Below, piece after piece: positions 1-6,397 of a DNA stretch of 15,315 bases. Below the pieces are notes generated by a model. That model was not told the origin of the DNA, searched no databases, and saw only the letters and a program-made list of their open reading frames with translations. The translations under genes were made by a program, and so were the position numbers. This DNA comes from Candidatus Peribacteraceae bacterium (GTDB taxonomy: Bacteria > Patescibacteriota > Gracilibacteria > Peribacterales > Peribacteraceae). The stretch is taken from the NCBI GenBank assembly GCA_018062585.1, contig JAGORY010000022.1, positions 1-15,315 on the forward strand, read 5' to 3'. How positions within the stretch are numbered: the first letter of the stretch is position 1; each line of letters opens with the position of its first letter.

Positions 1-1070
1 ACGTTATTCACCGAGCGCTCGATCTTGGCAACGGGCACACCCTGCACATCCTGAGCTTCTACCGTGATGAGGAACGTCGGCTGGTCGGCGGGCATGCTGA
101 GTTCTGCTGAGAAACTCCTGTCCGTCTTCAGTGTGATGTTCTGCCCGTTCACCGTGACCTGTGCGATTCTGGAACCGACTTTTCCGGCGACGATCACTGT
201 CTTCGCGTTGATCTGCGCGCGGTTCTCGGGAGAGGTCAGAACGAGCGGCTGCTCATCAGTCGGGACCGGTGTTGTGCCAGCGGGAGCGGACGATACCGTG
301 CCCTCGGGTTTCGTCATCTGTGCGTAACTGGAGATGAGGAACGGATCTTTGAGAAGTTCGAGTGTCACAGGATCTCTGAATTCATACGGATCACTGCCGT
401 CTTCGACGAGGCGCTTGGTCTGCTCCGAGATGGAGAGATACTGCCCTTCACCGACAACGAGGAACGGCTTTGACTTGGCGAAGGTGAGCGTCACCTTGGC
501 TCCCATGCCGGCCGCGCGCATCACGTTGACGAGTGAGGAGCTCATGAGTGCGTTCGTGGATGCGGGGATCTCGGAGGTGTAGTTCGAGGTGATAACGGTG
601 CGGACGATGGCACCAGAGAACGCCTTCATTTCCGGAGTCACGATCCAGATGCGTCCGGAGCGTACATTGAGGGTGATCGACGACGTGCCCTCGGATTCGT
701 TATCCGATTCCTCGACGACGACATCGGTACCGATGTCGAGGCGGACTTTGGTACCGTCGAAGAACTTCAGTGTTGCGTCTCCCGTTCCGCGTGTCGCTAC
801 GGCGTCACCGGCATAGAGCTTGAGTCCGTTCTCACCGCGCTGCCAATCCTCTTCTTGGAGTGCGACCTGCACGCCTTCTGTCGTCTGAAGCTCCAAGACC
901 GCAGCCGTCTTGCGGCCGACGGATTGATCAAACAGACTGATGGCTTTCGTTGCGCCAAACCACACGAAGAACAGGATGACGGCCCCGACGACGATGCGTA
1001 CGAGCAGCGCCGACCTTCGGGGGTCGTTATTTCCTGCCAGGTACTGACGGCGACGGTGCCTGGGTAGCAT
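1..1070 (-). CDS. Membrane-anchored FecR-domain protein with C-terminal Ig-like domain (partial)
   Basis: The reading frame is open from an ATG at 1070 to the window edge: 356 codons, with the 3' end missing. Residues 1-20 are basic and cytoplasmic, and about 22-47 form one membrane segment, so the rest lies outside the membrane. Residues about 60-145 look like a FecR domain: the motif GDAVATRGTGDATLKFFDGT is the usual 'low-complexity beta, G-x-A-x-L-x-F-x-D-G-T' core, followed by an SGRIWI strand. In this family the domain appears both in iron-signal anti-sigma regulators and as a generic envelope module. No sigma factor is adjacent, so the second use is likelier. Residues about 276-350 (starting LTSPENRAQI) resemble a bacterial Ig-like or glucodextranase-B-type beta domain. 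The gene lies 48 nt downstream of the secretion ATPase, which suggests co-expression and an envelope role. The substrate is unknown. Confidence 0.85.
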   Translation of the reverse strand, partial: MLPRHRRRQYLAGNNDPRRSALLVRIVVGAVILFFVWFGATKAISLFDQSVGRKTAAVLELQTTEGVQVALQEEDWQRGENGLKLYAGDAVATRGTGDATLKFFDGTKVRLDIGTDVVVEESDNESEGTSSITLNVRSGRIWIVTPEMKAFSGAIVRTVITSNYTSEIPASTNALMSSSLVNVMRAAGMGAKVTLTFAKSKPFLVVGEGQYLSISEQTKRLVEDGSDPYEFRDPVTLELLKDPFLISSYAQMTKPEGTVSSAPAGTTPVPTDEQPLVLTSPENRAQINAKTVIVAGKVGSRIAQVTVNGQNITLKTDRSFSAELSMPADQPTFLITVEAQDVQGVPVAKIERSVNN

Positions 1071-1071
1071 G

Positions 1072-1090
1072 GTCACCAATAATAGGTGAC
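1072..1090 (-). promoter_or_regulatory. Possible -10 element inside a perfect inverted repeat before the FecR-type gene
   Basis: On the minus strand TATTAT (1084-1079) ends 8 nt before the ATG. A poor -35 candidate, TTGCTT, lies 18 nt further upstream. The -10 is bracketed by a perfect 6-bp inverted repeat, GTCACC (1072-1077) and GGTGAC (1085-1090), with a 7-nt spacer. This could be an operator that lets the gene be controlled separately from the ATPase upstream. It could instead be a small hairpin. Confidence 0.4.
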
Positions 1091-1118
1091 AACGCTCCCA
1101 ACAAGCAACGCCTCTTTT

Positions 1119-2234
1119 TTACGCTGCCGTCACACGCGATACCTCTACTCTCGTCGTCACTTCGTCCTTGATCATGATCTCCCCCCACTCTTTCATCGTC
1201 TTGTAACCTTCCTTGCGTGCGGTTTCCAGCATGTCAGTCGCCGTCGCTTGGTTCAGGATGTGATCTTTGATCGGTTCCGTTGCGATGAGTAGTTCCGGCA
1301 GCGTGCACTGACCGGTATAGAAACTTTTCTCATCTTCTTTGTGTTCTGCGAGCTTGCCCCTGAATTCAGGATTGATGGTGCGTACGAGACGCTGAGCGAG
1401 AACCGCACGCAGCGCCGGAGCGAACGTGTAGGTGCTAATGCCCATGGACAAGAGACGCGGAATTGCTTCGATGGCTGAGTTCGTATGGAGGGTGGCCAGC
1501 ACCAAGTGACCGGTGAGCGAGGCGTCGATGGCGGTCTGCGCGGTTTCCTGATCGCGGATTTCTCCGACGAGGATGATATCTGGGTCATGACGAAGGATTG
1601 CTCGGAGCCCAGATGCGAACGTGTAGCCGTGCTCGGTATCTACCTGACTCTGGATGATGTCCTTGAGTTCGTACTCGACCGGATCCTCGAGCGTGATGAT
1701 GTTGCGGTCTTTCCCGGAGAGTGTCGACAGAAGTGCGTAGAGCGTCGTCGTTTTTCCGGATCCTGTGGGTCCGGTTACCAAGATGAGGCCGTTCGGGAGG
1801 TCCGTGAGTTCCTGAAGCTTCGTTTTAATTTCGGCGGGAAATCCGAGTTTTTCTAAGGGTACGATACCGCGCTGTGGGTCGAGCAAGCGGAGTGTGTAGG
1901 CTTCGCCAAAGCGTGAGGGAAGACTGGCGACGCGCACGTTCACCATGCGTCCGGCGGTCGGGAATGTGTACTGTCCGTCCTGCGCCACATTTTCGACGTT
2001 CATCTTGAGTTTGGATTTGAATTTGATTCTGCGTTTCACGGTCTCGAAGTTCTCGTGAGAAATTTCGACCAGTTTCCGAAGCACCCCAAGTTCGCGCCAC
2101 TCAACCTTCACGAATGATTTTTGCGGGTTGATGTGGATATCCGAGATGCCGTTTCGGACAGCCTCCTGCTCGAGCGTCGAAAGAAGCTCTTCGCCCTGCA
2201 GTCCAGCCAGCTTTTGTGGGTCAATTGGGGTCAT
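1119..2234 (-). CDS. GspE/PilB-family secretion or type IV pilus assembly ATPase, short form
   Basis: This is a hexameric cytoplasmic ATPase of 371 residues that powers pilin polymerisation or type II-like secretion. The N2-domain motif SDIHINP is at 31-37. Walker A GPTGSGKT is at 155-162, the Asp box TLEDPVEYEL at 181-190, Walker B DPDIILVGEIRD at 217-228 and the His box TGHLVLATLHTN at 241-252. All catalytic motifs are intact. It is much shorter than usual PilB/GspE (about 550-570): the N1 domain is absent. The zinc module that normally lies between the RLVR and ELL motifs is reduced to about 25 residues with a single Cys (C310). The C-terminus resembles PilB rather than the retraction ATPase PilT. 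The start is fixed by a strong extended -10 ending 6 nt upstream. The FecR-domain gene follows after 48 nt. No pilin or platform gene is in view. Confidence 0.9.
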   Translation of the reverse strand: MTPIDPQKLAGLQGEELLSTLEQEAVRNGISDIHINPQKSFVKVEWRELGVLRKLVEISHENFETVKRRIKFKSKLKMNVENVAQDGQYTFPTAGRMVNVRVASLPSRFGEAYTLRLLDPQRGIVPLEKLGFPAEIKTKLQELTDLPNGLILVTGPTGSGKTTTLYALLSTLSGKDRNIITLEDPVEYELKDIIQSQVDTEHGYTFASGLRAILRHDPDIILVGEIRDQETAQTAIDASLTGHLVLATLHTNSAIEAIPRLLSMGISTYTFAPALRAVLAQRLVRTINPEFRGKLAEHKEDEKSFYTGQCTLPELLIATEPIKDHILNQATATDMLETARKEGYKTMKEWGEIMIKDEVTTRVEVSRVTAA

Positions 2235-2240
2235 CTCATT

Positions 2241-2249
2241 ATTATAGCA
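2241..2249 (-). promoter_or_regulatory. Extended -10 promoter abutting the ATPase start codon
   Basis: On the minus strand, TGCTATAAT (2249-2241) is a perfect extended -10. It is followed by exactly 6 nt (AATGAG) and then the ATG at 2234, so transcription should begin at or next to the start codon. No convincing -35 is seen at 17 nt, which an extended -10 can compensate for. There is no Shine-Dalgarno sequence. Confidence 0.7.
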
Positions 2250-2313
2250 TATTCACAGGCATTTTCATAGATGCTCCGATGCGGTTTGTGGCTTGTGGAA
2301 GGGCTTTCATAAC

Positions 2314-2377
2314 GAAAAGTGAAAAATGAAGAGTGAAGAACATTTTTCACTTTTCACTTATCATTCTTCATTCTTCA
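2314..2377. repeat. Inverted array of GAARART heptads, forming a 15-bp perfect hairpin
   Basis: The left arm is four tandem heptads of the form GAARART (GAAAAGT, GAAAAAT, GAAGAGT, GAAGAAC), starting at 2314. The right arm is the same heptad family on the opposite strand, down from 2377. Positions 2314-2328 and 2341-2355 are perfectly complementary (15 bp) with a 12-nt loop. The right arm overlaps the last codons and stop of nadK, so the repeat supplies the gene's 3' end. It may act as a transcript-end hairpin for nadK, but no T-run follows. A related copy lies at 6313-6393. Confidence 0.75.
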
Positions 2378-3255
2378 ATCCTCTCCCCCCACTTCAGCTT
2401 GTTTCTGAGAGTCGAGAAGAAGCTCTCGTCATTGCGACGAAGAAACTTCACCGTCTTTTGGGAGATCTTCGCATGCACTGTATCGTCGCGCTTCAGCGTC
2501 ACGTACGTCTGCCCATCCAAAGTCAGGCTGACCTGTACATCGCCAAATTTGTTCTGCTTCGTGAAGATCGTCACTTCCACGTCGTATGCACCCGGAAGCA
2601 CGATCGGCTTTTGGCTGAAGCTATGGGGATTGATGGGTGTGAGGATCGTTGCTTTCAGTTCCGGATGAACGATAGGCCCTCCGGCCGCGAGCGAATAGGC
2701 GGTGGAACCAGTGGGTGTGGAGATGATGACGCCGTCGGCATGGAACGTTGTGAGTGGGTCACCATTGACCGAGGTCTTGAGATCGATGAGCCGTGAGATG
2801 GCTCCCTGCGAGATAACGGCTTCATTGAGCACTTTTCCGTGCCAGATCTTTTTGCGGCCGCGGGTCGCGGTGATCTCGAGAAGACTTCGTTCATCCACCG
2901 TGCCTTTGCCGCGAAGAAACTGCGGCAACAATTCCTGTGTTTCACCGAGGCTCATCTCCGCCAAAAATCCGACCGTTCCTTTGTTGATCGAGAGAATCGG
3001 TACCGAGTAATCCTCTAGCTCGCGGACGGTCCGGAGAATCGTCCCGTCGCCGCCGAGGACGATGAGGAGATCAAGCTCCGCATCTTTCTTGTACGTCGGG
3101 ATCTTTCCCGTGTTGAGGCGAGTGCTTCGTTTGCCGTCTATTTTCACGGTCGCACCGCATGCACGCAGGATCTCGATGACGTGCGTTAAGGTCCGTGCGA
3201 GATCGCCAATGTCGGACCGCGCCGTTATGCCGACAATGGGGTATTTGAGCGCCAC
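2368..3255 (-). CDS. nadK: NAD kinase
   Basis: NadK phosphorylates NAD+ to NADP+ using ATP or polyphosphate in the cytoplasm and is the only route to NADP(H). From the upstream ATG at 3291 the frame gives 307 residues. In that numbering the signature GGDGT is at 80-84, LNEA at 155-158, the long TPTGSTAYSLAAGGPI motif at 192-207 and LDGQ at 258-261, all intact. I prefer the in-frame GTG at 3255 (295 residues). It lies 7 nt after an extended -10 TGGTATGAT, and the protein then begins VALKYPIVGI, close to the usual NadK start just before the first beta strand. The extra 12 residues from 3291 match nothing typical. The stop codon lies inside a heptad repeat. It is transcribed divergently from the plus-strand pair. 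Confidence 0.93.
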   Translation of the reverse strand: MALKYPIVGITARSDIGDLARTLTHVIEILRACGATVKIDGKRSTRLNTGKIPTYKKDAELDLLIVLGGDGTILRTVRELEDYSVPILSINKGTVGFLAEMSLGETQELLPQFLRGKGTVDERSLLEITATRGRKKIWHGKVLNEAVISQGAISRLIDLKTSVNGDPLTTFHADGVIISTPTGSTAYSLAAGGPIVHPELKATILTPINPHSFSQKPIVLPGAYDVEVTIFTKQNKFGDVQVSLTLDGQTYVTLKRDDTVHAKISQKTVKFLRRNDESFFSTLRNKLKWGERIEE

Positions 3256-3321
3256 GAAGCCCATCATACCATGTCCGGTTTCCTCTGACATTCCAGCTAT
3301 TTTTTGGTATGATCCTACCGA
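3255..3321. promoter_or_regulatory. Symmetrical bidirectional promoter between nadK and the membrane-protein pair
   Basis: Plus strand: -35 CTGACA (3285-3290), 17-nt spacer, extended -10 TGG+TATGAT (3305-3313), then 7 nt to an ATG at 3321. Minus strand: -35 ATGTCA (3291-3286), 17-nt spacer, the identical extended -10 (3271-3263), then 7 nt to a GTG at 3255. The two -35 hexamers overlap, and every element is mirrored about position 3288. The two -10 elements form a perfect 9-bp inverted repeat. Both predicted transcripts would be leaderless. Confidence 0.75.
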
Positions 3322-3926
3322 TGTACGAGAAGATTATCCGCATGCTTCGCGCCATGGAGCTCGAAGAGAAAATCCTCCACACGGGGGTCATCGTTTGTAT
3401 GATTGGCCTTTTTTTCCCGTGGATCGGCGGTCAGTGGGCCGGAACTGTCCAGCAGTGGAGCGGTTTCGGGTTCTACACCGGTTACATCGGCCACGTCGTA
3501 CTGCTTCTTCAGCTCTTTATTTTGGCGTTCACGCTCTCCCCTCTCCTCGGCGGCCCGGTCCTCGTGAAGAAGGGTCGCCGGAACTTCGTCCGCCTCGCCT
3601 TAAGCTGCATCAGCACCATTCTCCTCGTCATGTCGTTTACCGTGCTGCTTCGCCTTACGTCTCAGCAGCTCGTTGGCGCCGAGATTCGCTTCGGCATATA
3701 CTTCGCTATTGTCGGCAGTGCTATTGCGAGCCTCTACGCATTCCTGAAATATCAAGAGGAGCAGCACACCCTCAATCAAGCACTCTTCCAGCATCCTGAC
3801 GAGCAGATCGCTCTGAAGCCCAAAGTCACCGCAGTCGCCGACTCGCTTCCTGAGGACCGCCCGCCTCCACCTCCCCCGCCGACACCTCCCCCCGCTGAAG
3901 ATCATCATCTTTTCTCCAACCAATGA
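3321..3926 (+). CDS. Four-helix membrane protein with proline-rich tail, function unknown
   Basis: I do not recognise this family. From the ATG at 3321 it is 201 residues, with hydrophobic helices at about 19-38, 55-76, 90-111 and 122-142. A hydrophilic cytoplasmic-type tail follows, with an almost pure proline run at 181-191 and the ending HHLFSNQ. A positively charged loop (KKGRR, 83-87) lies between helices 2 and 3. An earlier ATG at 3309 would add four residues, but it overlaps the -10 hexamer of its own predicted promoter, so 3321 is the better start. The next gene overlaps it by ATGA (stop at 3924-3926, start at 3923), which indicates translational coupling and probably joint function. 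Poly-proline tails often bind partner proteins or cause ribosome pausing. Confidence 0.8.
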   Translation: MYEKIIRMLRAMELEEKILHTGVIVCMIGLFFPWIGGQWAGTVQQWSGFGFYTGYIGHVVLLLQLFILAFTLSPLLGGPVLVKKGRRNFVRLALSCISTILLVMSFTVLLRLTSQQLVGAEIRFGIYFAIVGSAIASLYAFLKYQEEQHTLNQALFQHPDEQIALKPKVTAVADSLPEDRPPPPPPPTPPPAEDHHLFSNQ

Positions 3927-4309
3927 GCACCCCCGAACCAAAACCACCGAGCCCGTACAAAGATGACGACCTCGTCTACGTTGACCCTGAGACTCGTACG
4001 GTCGTCGGAGTCGTGGAGTGGGGCAAGGGCGACAAACCCAAGTCCAAGCCGTACGTCGCGGTTGCGGGTAAAGACGCCAAGCCCGGCGAAAGGCCCAAAG
4101 GTTTCTGGCGAAAATTTTATCCGTGGGGAACGTACCGCAGCATGAAGCGCATTTTCAAAGTGGAGGGAAAGATCAAAGACGCTGAGCCGAATAAGACGCT
4201 CGAAGAAGTACTGCCCAAGGCCTTGAATCAGGCGTTTTGGACATGGGATGACAAGAAGGCAACAGCGACACCGGTCACCGATACGCCGAGGGAATCAGAG
4301 AGTATCTAG
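3923..4309 (+). CDS. Small basic soluble protein of unknown function
   Basis: This is 128 residues, lysine- and proline-rich, with no membrane segment or signal peptide. Residues about 15-35 (DLVYVDPETRTVVGVVEWGK) look like a small beta hairpin. A basic aromatic patch GFWRKFYPWGTYRSMKRIFK is at about 60-79, and a short acidic stretch lies near 84-98. I recognise no domain. It is coupled to the upstream membrane protein by a 4-nt ATGA overlap and has no Shine-Dalgarno, so translation presumably depends on re-initiation. A peripheral partner of the membrane protein is a reasonable inference, not shown. Its TAG stop shares the palindrome CTAG with the stop of the convergent fbp gene. Confidence 0.72.
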   Translation: MSTPEPKPPSPYKDDDLVYVDPETRTVVGVVEWGKGDKPKSKPYVAVAGKDAKPGERPKGFWRKFYPWGTYRSMKRIFKVEGKIKDAEPNKTLEEVLPKALNQAFWTWDDKKATATPVTDTPRESESI

Positions 4310-5274
4310 CCCTTAAGGACTTTCGTGACGCGTTCCACTTCTGTCTTGGCGCCGATGATGAGTGGCGTCCTTTGATCGAGGTCTTCGATCGTAATGTCGA
4401 GCACTGCCTGTACGCCGTCGCTTGCGGCGCCTCCGGCCTGCTCCATGATGTACGCAAACGGTCCGCACTCGAAGAGGAGTCGAAGTTTTCCTTTCGGATA
4501 CTTGCTGCCGCCGATATTGGTGAAAATGCCCGCACCCTTGATGAGCATGTGGTGAATGTCGGGGACCATGCCGCCGGAGTACCGGAGCGTGTGCGCTTCA
4601 TCCATCCACATATCCATCATTTTCCGATAGTTCGGTGTATCGACGACCGCGCGTAGGTTTCCAGGCGCGTACGTCTTCACGTCATCGCTTATCGTGAGGT
4701 TTCTCTGGAGCAGCACGAATTCGCCGACTTCGTTGAGAAAGAACGCGTGGGCGCCTTTGCCTGCCGAGTACACGAGGATCGTGCGTGGCCCGTAGACGAG
4801 GTACAGAGCGGCTACCTGATCTCTTGGCGTTCTCCCGATCGGGCTACCAGCTTCGTAAATGCCGAAGATGGAACCGATCGCGAGATTGCAATCAACGAGT
4901 GATGAACCGTCCAGAGGATCGAACACCAGCGTGAACGGCGCGTCAGGTACCAGTTCCATGAGTGACTCGGATTCTTCTTCAGAACAGAAATTGGCAACCA
5001 GGCGACTTTCGCACAACTGTTCTTTGATGATTTTATTGCTGAGAACATCGAGTTTCAGTTGCTCTTCCCCGAACGTATTACTGGAACCTGCCAGACCAAG
5101 ATCTGTCGTGCGGATGGCATTCTCGACGTACTTACCGGCGCGCGCGATATCGTTGATGAGGTGACGGAGCTTATCGGGCGTGCCTGACGTAAAGAGGTGC
5201 TGATTCAGAGAGACGCGGCTCGGCAGTGTGCACGAGTAGCCGACGGTCGGAGGGTTGGCTGGTGTCTTGTTCAT
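4306..5274 (-). CDS. fbp: Class I fructose-1,6-bisphosphatase
   Basis: FBPase hydrolyses fructose 1,6-bisphosphate to fructose 6-phosphate and phosphate, the committed step of gluconeogenesis. It is 322 residues, a normal length for class I. Seen: the N-terminal sugar-phosphatase helix region with GEEQLKLDVLSN (69-80), metal-ligand acidics SEEE (98-101), the hallmark FDPLDGSS (118-125), YSGGMVPDIHHML (232-244) and the C-terminal ECGPFAYIMEQAGG (269-282). A sedoheptulose-bisphosphatase activity cannot be excluded by motif alone. The start lies 15 nt after the stop of the GAPDH gene, so the two form an operon. The gap (TTCCACCCCCATTCC) contains no Shine-Dalgarno. The 3' end abuts the convergent gene at CTAG, leaving no space for a terminator. 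Confidence 0.94.
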   Translation of the reverse strand: MNKTPANPPTVGYSCTLPSRVSLNQHLFTSGTPDKLRHLINDIARAGKYVENAIRTTDLGLAGSSNTFGEEQLKLDVLSNKIIKEQLCESRLVANFCSEEESESLMELVPDAPFTLVFDPLDGSSLVDCNLAIGSIFGIYEAGSPIGRTPRDQVAALYLVYGPRTILVYSAGKGAHAFFLNEVGEFVLLQRNLTISDDVKTYAPGNLRAVVDTPNYRKMMDMWMDEAHTLRYSGGMVPDIHHMLIKGAGIFTNIGGSKYPKGKLRLLFECGPFAYIMEQAGGAASDGVQAVLDITIEDLDQRTPLIIGAKTEVERVTKVLKG

Positions 5275-5289
5275 GGAATGGGGGTGGAA

Positions 5290-6306
5290 TCAGATGAGGG
5301 CTGCAAGCCTCAGGGCCATTTCGGTGACACGCATCGCATAGCCCCACTCGTTGTCGTACCAGCTCAGGATCTGAGCGGCAGTGCCATCCACGACTTTGGT
5401 CGACGGCGCGTCCACGATCGACGAATGTGGATCGGTCTGGAAGTCGATACTGACACACTGGTCGTGCGAGATCGAGAGCACGCCTTTCATCTCTTTTCTC
5501 TCCGCGGCTGCTTCCAGTTTGGCGTGGATTGTTTCTATGCTCACTTCTTTCTGGAACCTGAATGCCATATAGGCACAGCTCACGGTCGGCACGGGGACGC
5601 GGAATGCCATACCGTCCATCTTGCCTTTGAGGTGCGGGAAGATATCGCCGCAGGCCTTCACCGCGCCGGTCTTGGTCGGAATCATCGAGAGTGTTGCGGC
5701 ACGAGCGCGTCGTAGCTCACCGCCTTCTTTCGACTTGTTGTCGAGAAGGTTCTGCGTGGCTGTGAACGCGTGAACGGAACTTACGAGCAGCGACTCCACG
5801 ATAAAGGCCTCATCCATGACCTTGATAATCGGTGCGATGCAGTTCGTCGTACAGGAGGCATTGCTGATGATGTGCATGTCCTTTGTGAGTGTGTGATCGT
5901 TCACGCCCATAACGAACGTCGGCGTCTTATCTTTCATCGGAGCGGTCACGATGACACGCTTGGCCCCAGCCTTCAGGTGGTGTTCTACTTCCTCATGCGT
6001 ATCGAAATTGCCAGTCGACTCCACAACGATATCGACGTTCAGTTCTTTCCACGGGCATTTCGCCGGATCACGCTCTTTGACGACGCGCACGTCCTTGCCA
6101 TTGACCATCATGTGATCCCCTTTCACTTCCACGTGGCCCTTGAAGTGACCATGGAGCGAATCGTACTTCAGAAGATACGCACGCATCTCGGCGTCCGATG
6201 ATGCGTTCACGGCCACGACCTCGACGTCGTTTCCGTACATTTCACAAAACTGACGGTGCACGTTTCTTCCGATGCGACCGTACCCGTTGATGGCGACTCT
6301 GAGCAT
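5290..6306 (-). CDS. gap: Glyceraldehyde-3-phosphate dehydrogenase, probably NADP-type (GapB-like)
   Basis: This is 338 residues, full length. It interconverts glyceraldehyde 3-phosphate and 1,3-bisphosphoglycerate. The Rossmann motif NGYGRIGR is at 7-14, catalytic Cys151 lies in SNASCTTNC, and the general base is His178. RRARAATLSMIPTKTGA is the phosphate-site segment, and WYDNEWGYAMRV is near the C-terminus. The residue that in NAD-specific enzymes is Asp (V-N-D-L) is here A35 in V-N-A-S-S. Loss of that Asp removes the clash with the 2'-phosphate of NADP, as in gluconeogenic GapB or photosynthetic forms. With fbp 15 nt downstream, a gluconeogenic role is likely. The start is supported by TACACT ending 6 nt upstream. 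Confidence 0.95.
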   Translation of the reverse strand: MLRVAINGYGRIGRNVHRQFCEMYGNDVEVVAVNASSDAEMRAYLLKYDSLHGHFKGHVEVKGDHMMVNGKDVRVVKERDPAKCPWKELNVDIVVESTGNFDTHEEVEHHLKAGAKRVIVTAPMKDKTPTFVMGVNDHTLTKDMHIISNASCTTNCIAPIIKVMDEAFIVESLLVSSVHAFTATQNLLDNKSKEGGELRRARAATLSMIPTKTGAVKACGDIFPHLKGKMDGMAFRVPVPTVSCAYMAFRFQKEVSIETIHAKLEAAAERKEMKGVLSISHDQCVSIDFQTDPHSSIVDAPSTKVVDGTAAQILSWYDNEWGYAMRVTEMALRLAALI

Positions 6307-6312
6307 GTTTGG

Positions 6313-6318
6313 AGTGTA
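6313..6318 (-). promoter_or_regulatory. -10 element 6 nt before the GAPDH start
   Basis: On the minus strand TACACT (6318-6313), then CCAAAC, then ATG at 6306. There is no Shine-Dalgarno, so a leaderless transcript is predicted. The hexamer overlaps the first heptads of the repeat array that extends to 6393, so repeat and promoter share bases. I see no good -35. Confidence 0.5.
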
Positions 6319-6393
6319 AAATGAAAAGTGAAAAGTGCAAAGTGTCTGTTACAGCGAAAAGTCATTTTCACTCATCATTTTTCGTTGTTCATT
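6313..6393. repeat. Second inverted GAARART heptad array with imperfect hairpin
   Basis: Left arm heptads on the plus strand (GTAAAAT, GAAAAGT, GAAAAGT, GCAAAGT), and diverged heptads on the opposite strand at the right. The segments 6318-6334 and 6365-6381 are complementary at 15 of 17 positions, with a 30-nt loop. It fills almost the whole gap between mraY and the GAPDH gene. It is the same heptad family as at 2314-2377, in another gene gap, so it is a dispersed element of this genome. Confidence 0.65.
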
Positions 6394-6397
6394 CTCT

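Noticed and set aside
2326..2796. Plus-strand open frame of 156 codons starting in the heptad repeat
   Set aside because: It is antisense to nadK and exists only because the repeat lacks stops in that frame.
3309..3320. ATG at 3309 as start of the membrane protein
   Set aside because: It falls within the TATGAT hexamer of the predicted promoter, and the next ATG at 3321 matches the expected transcript start.
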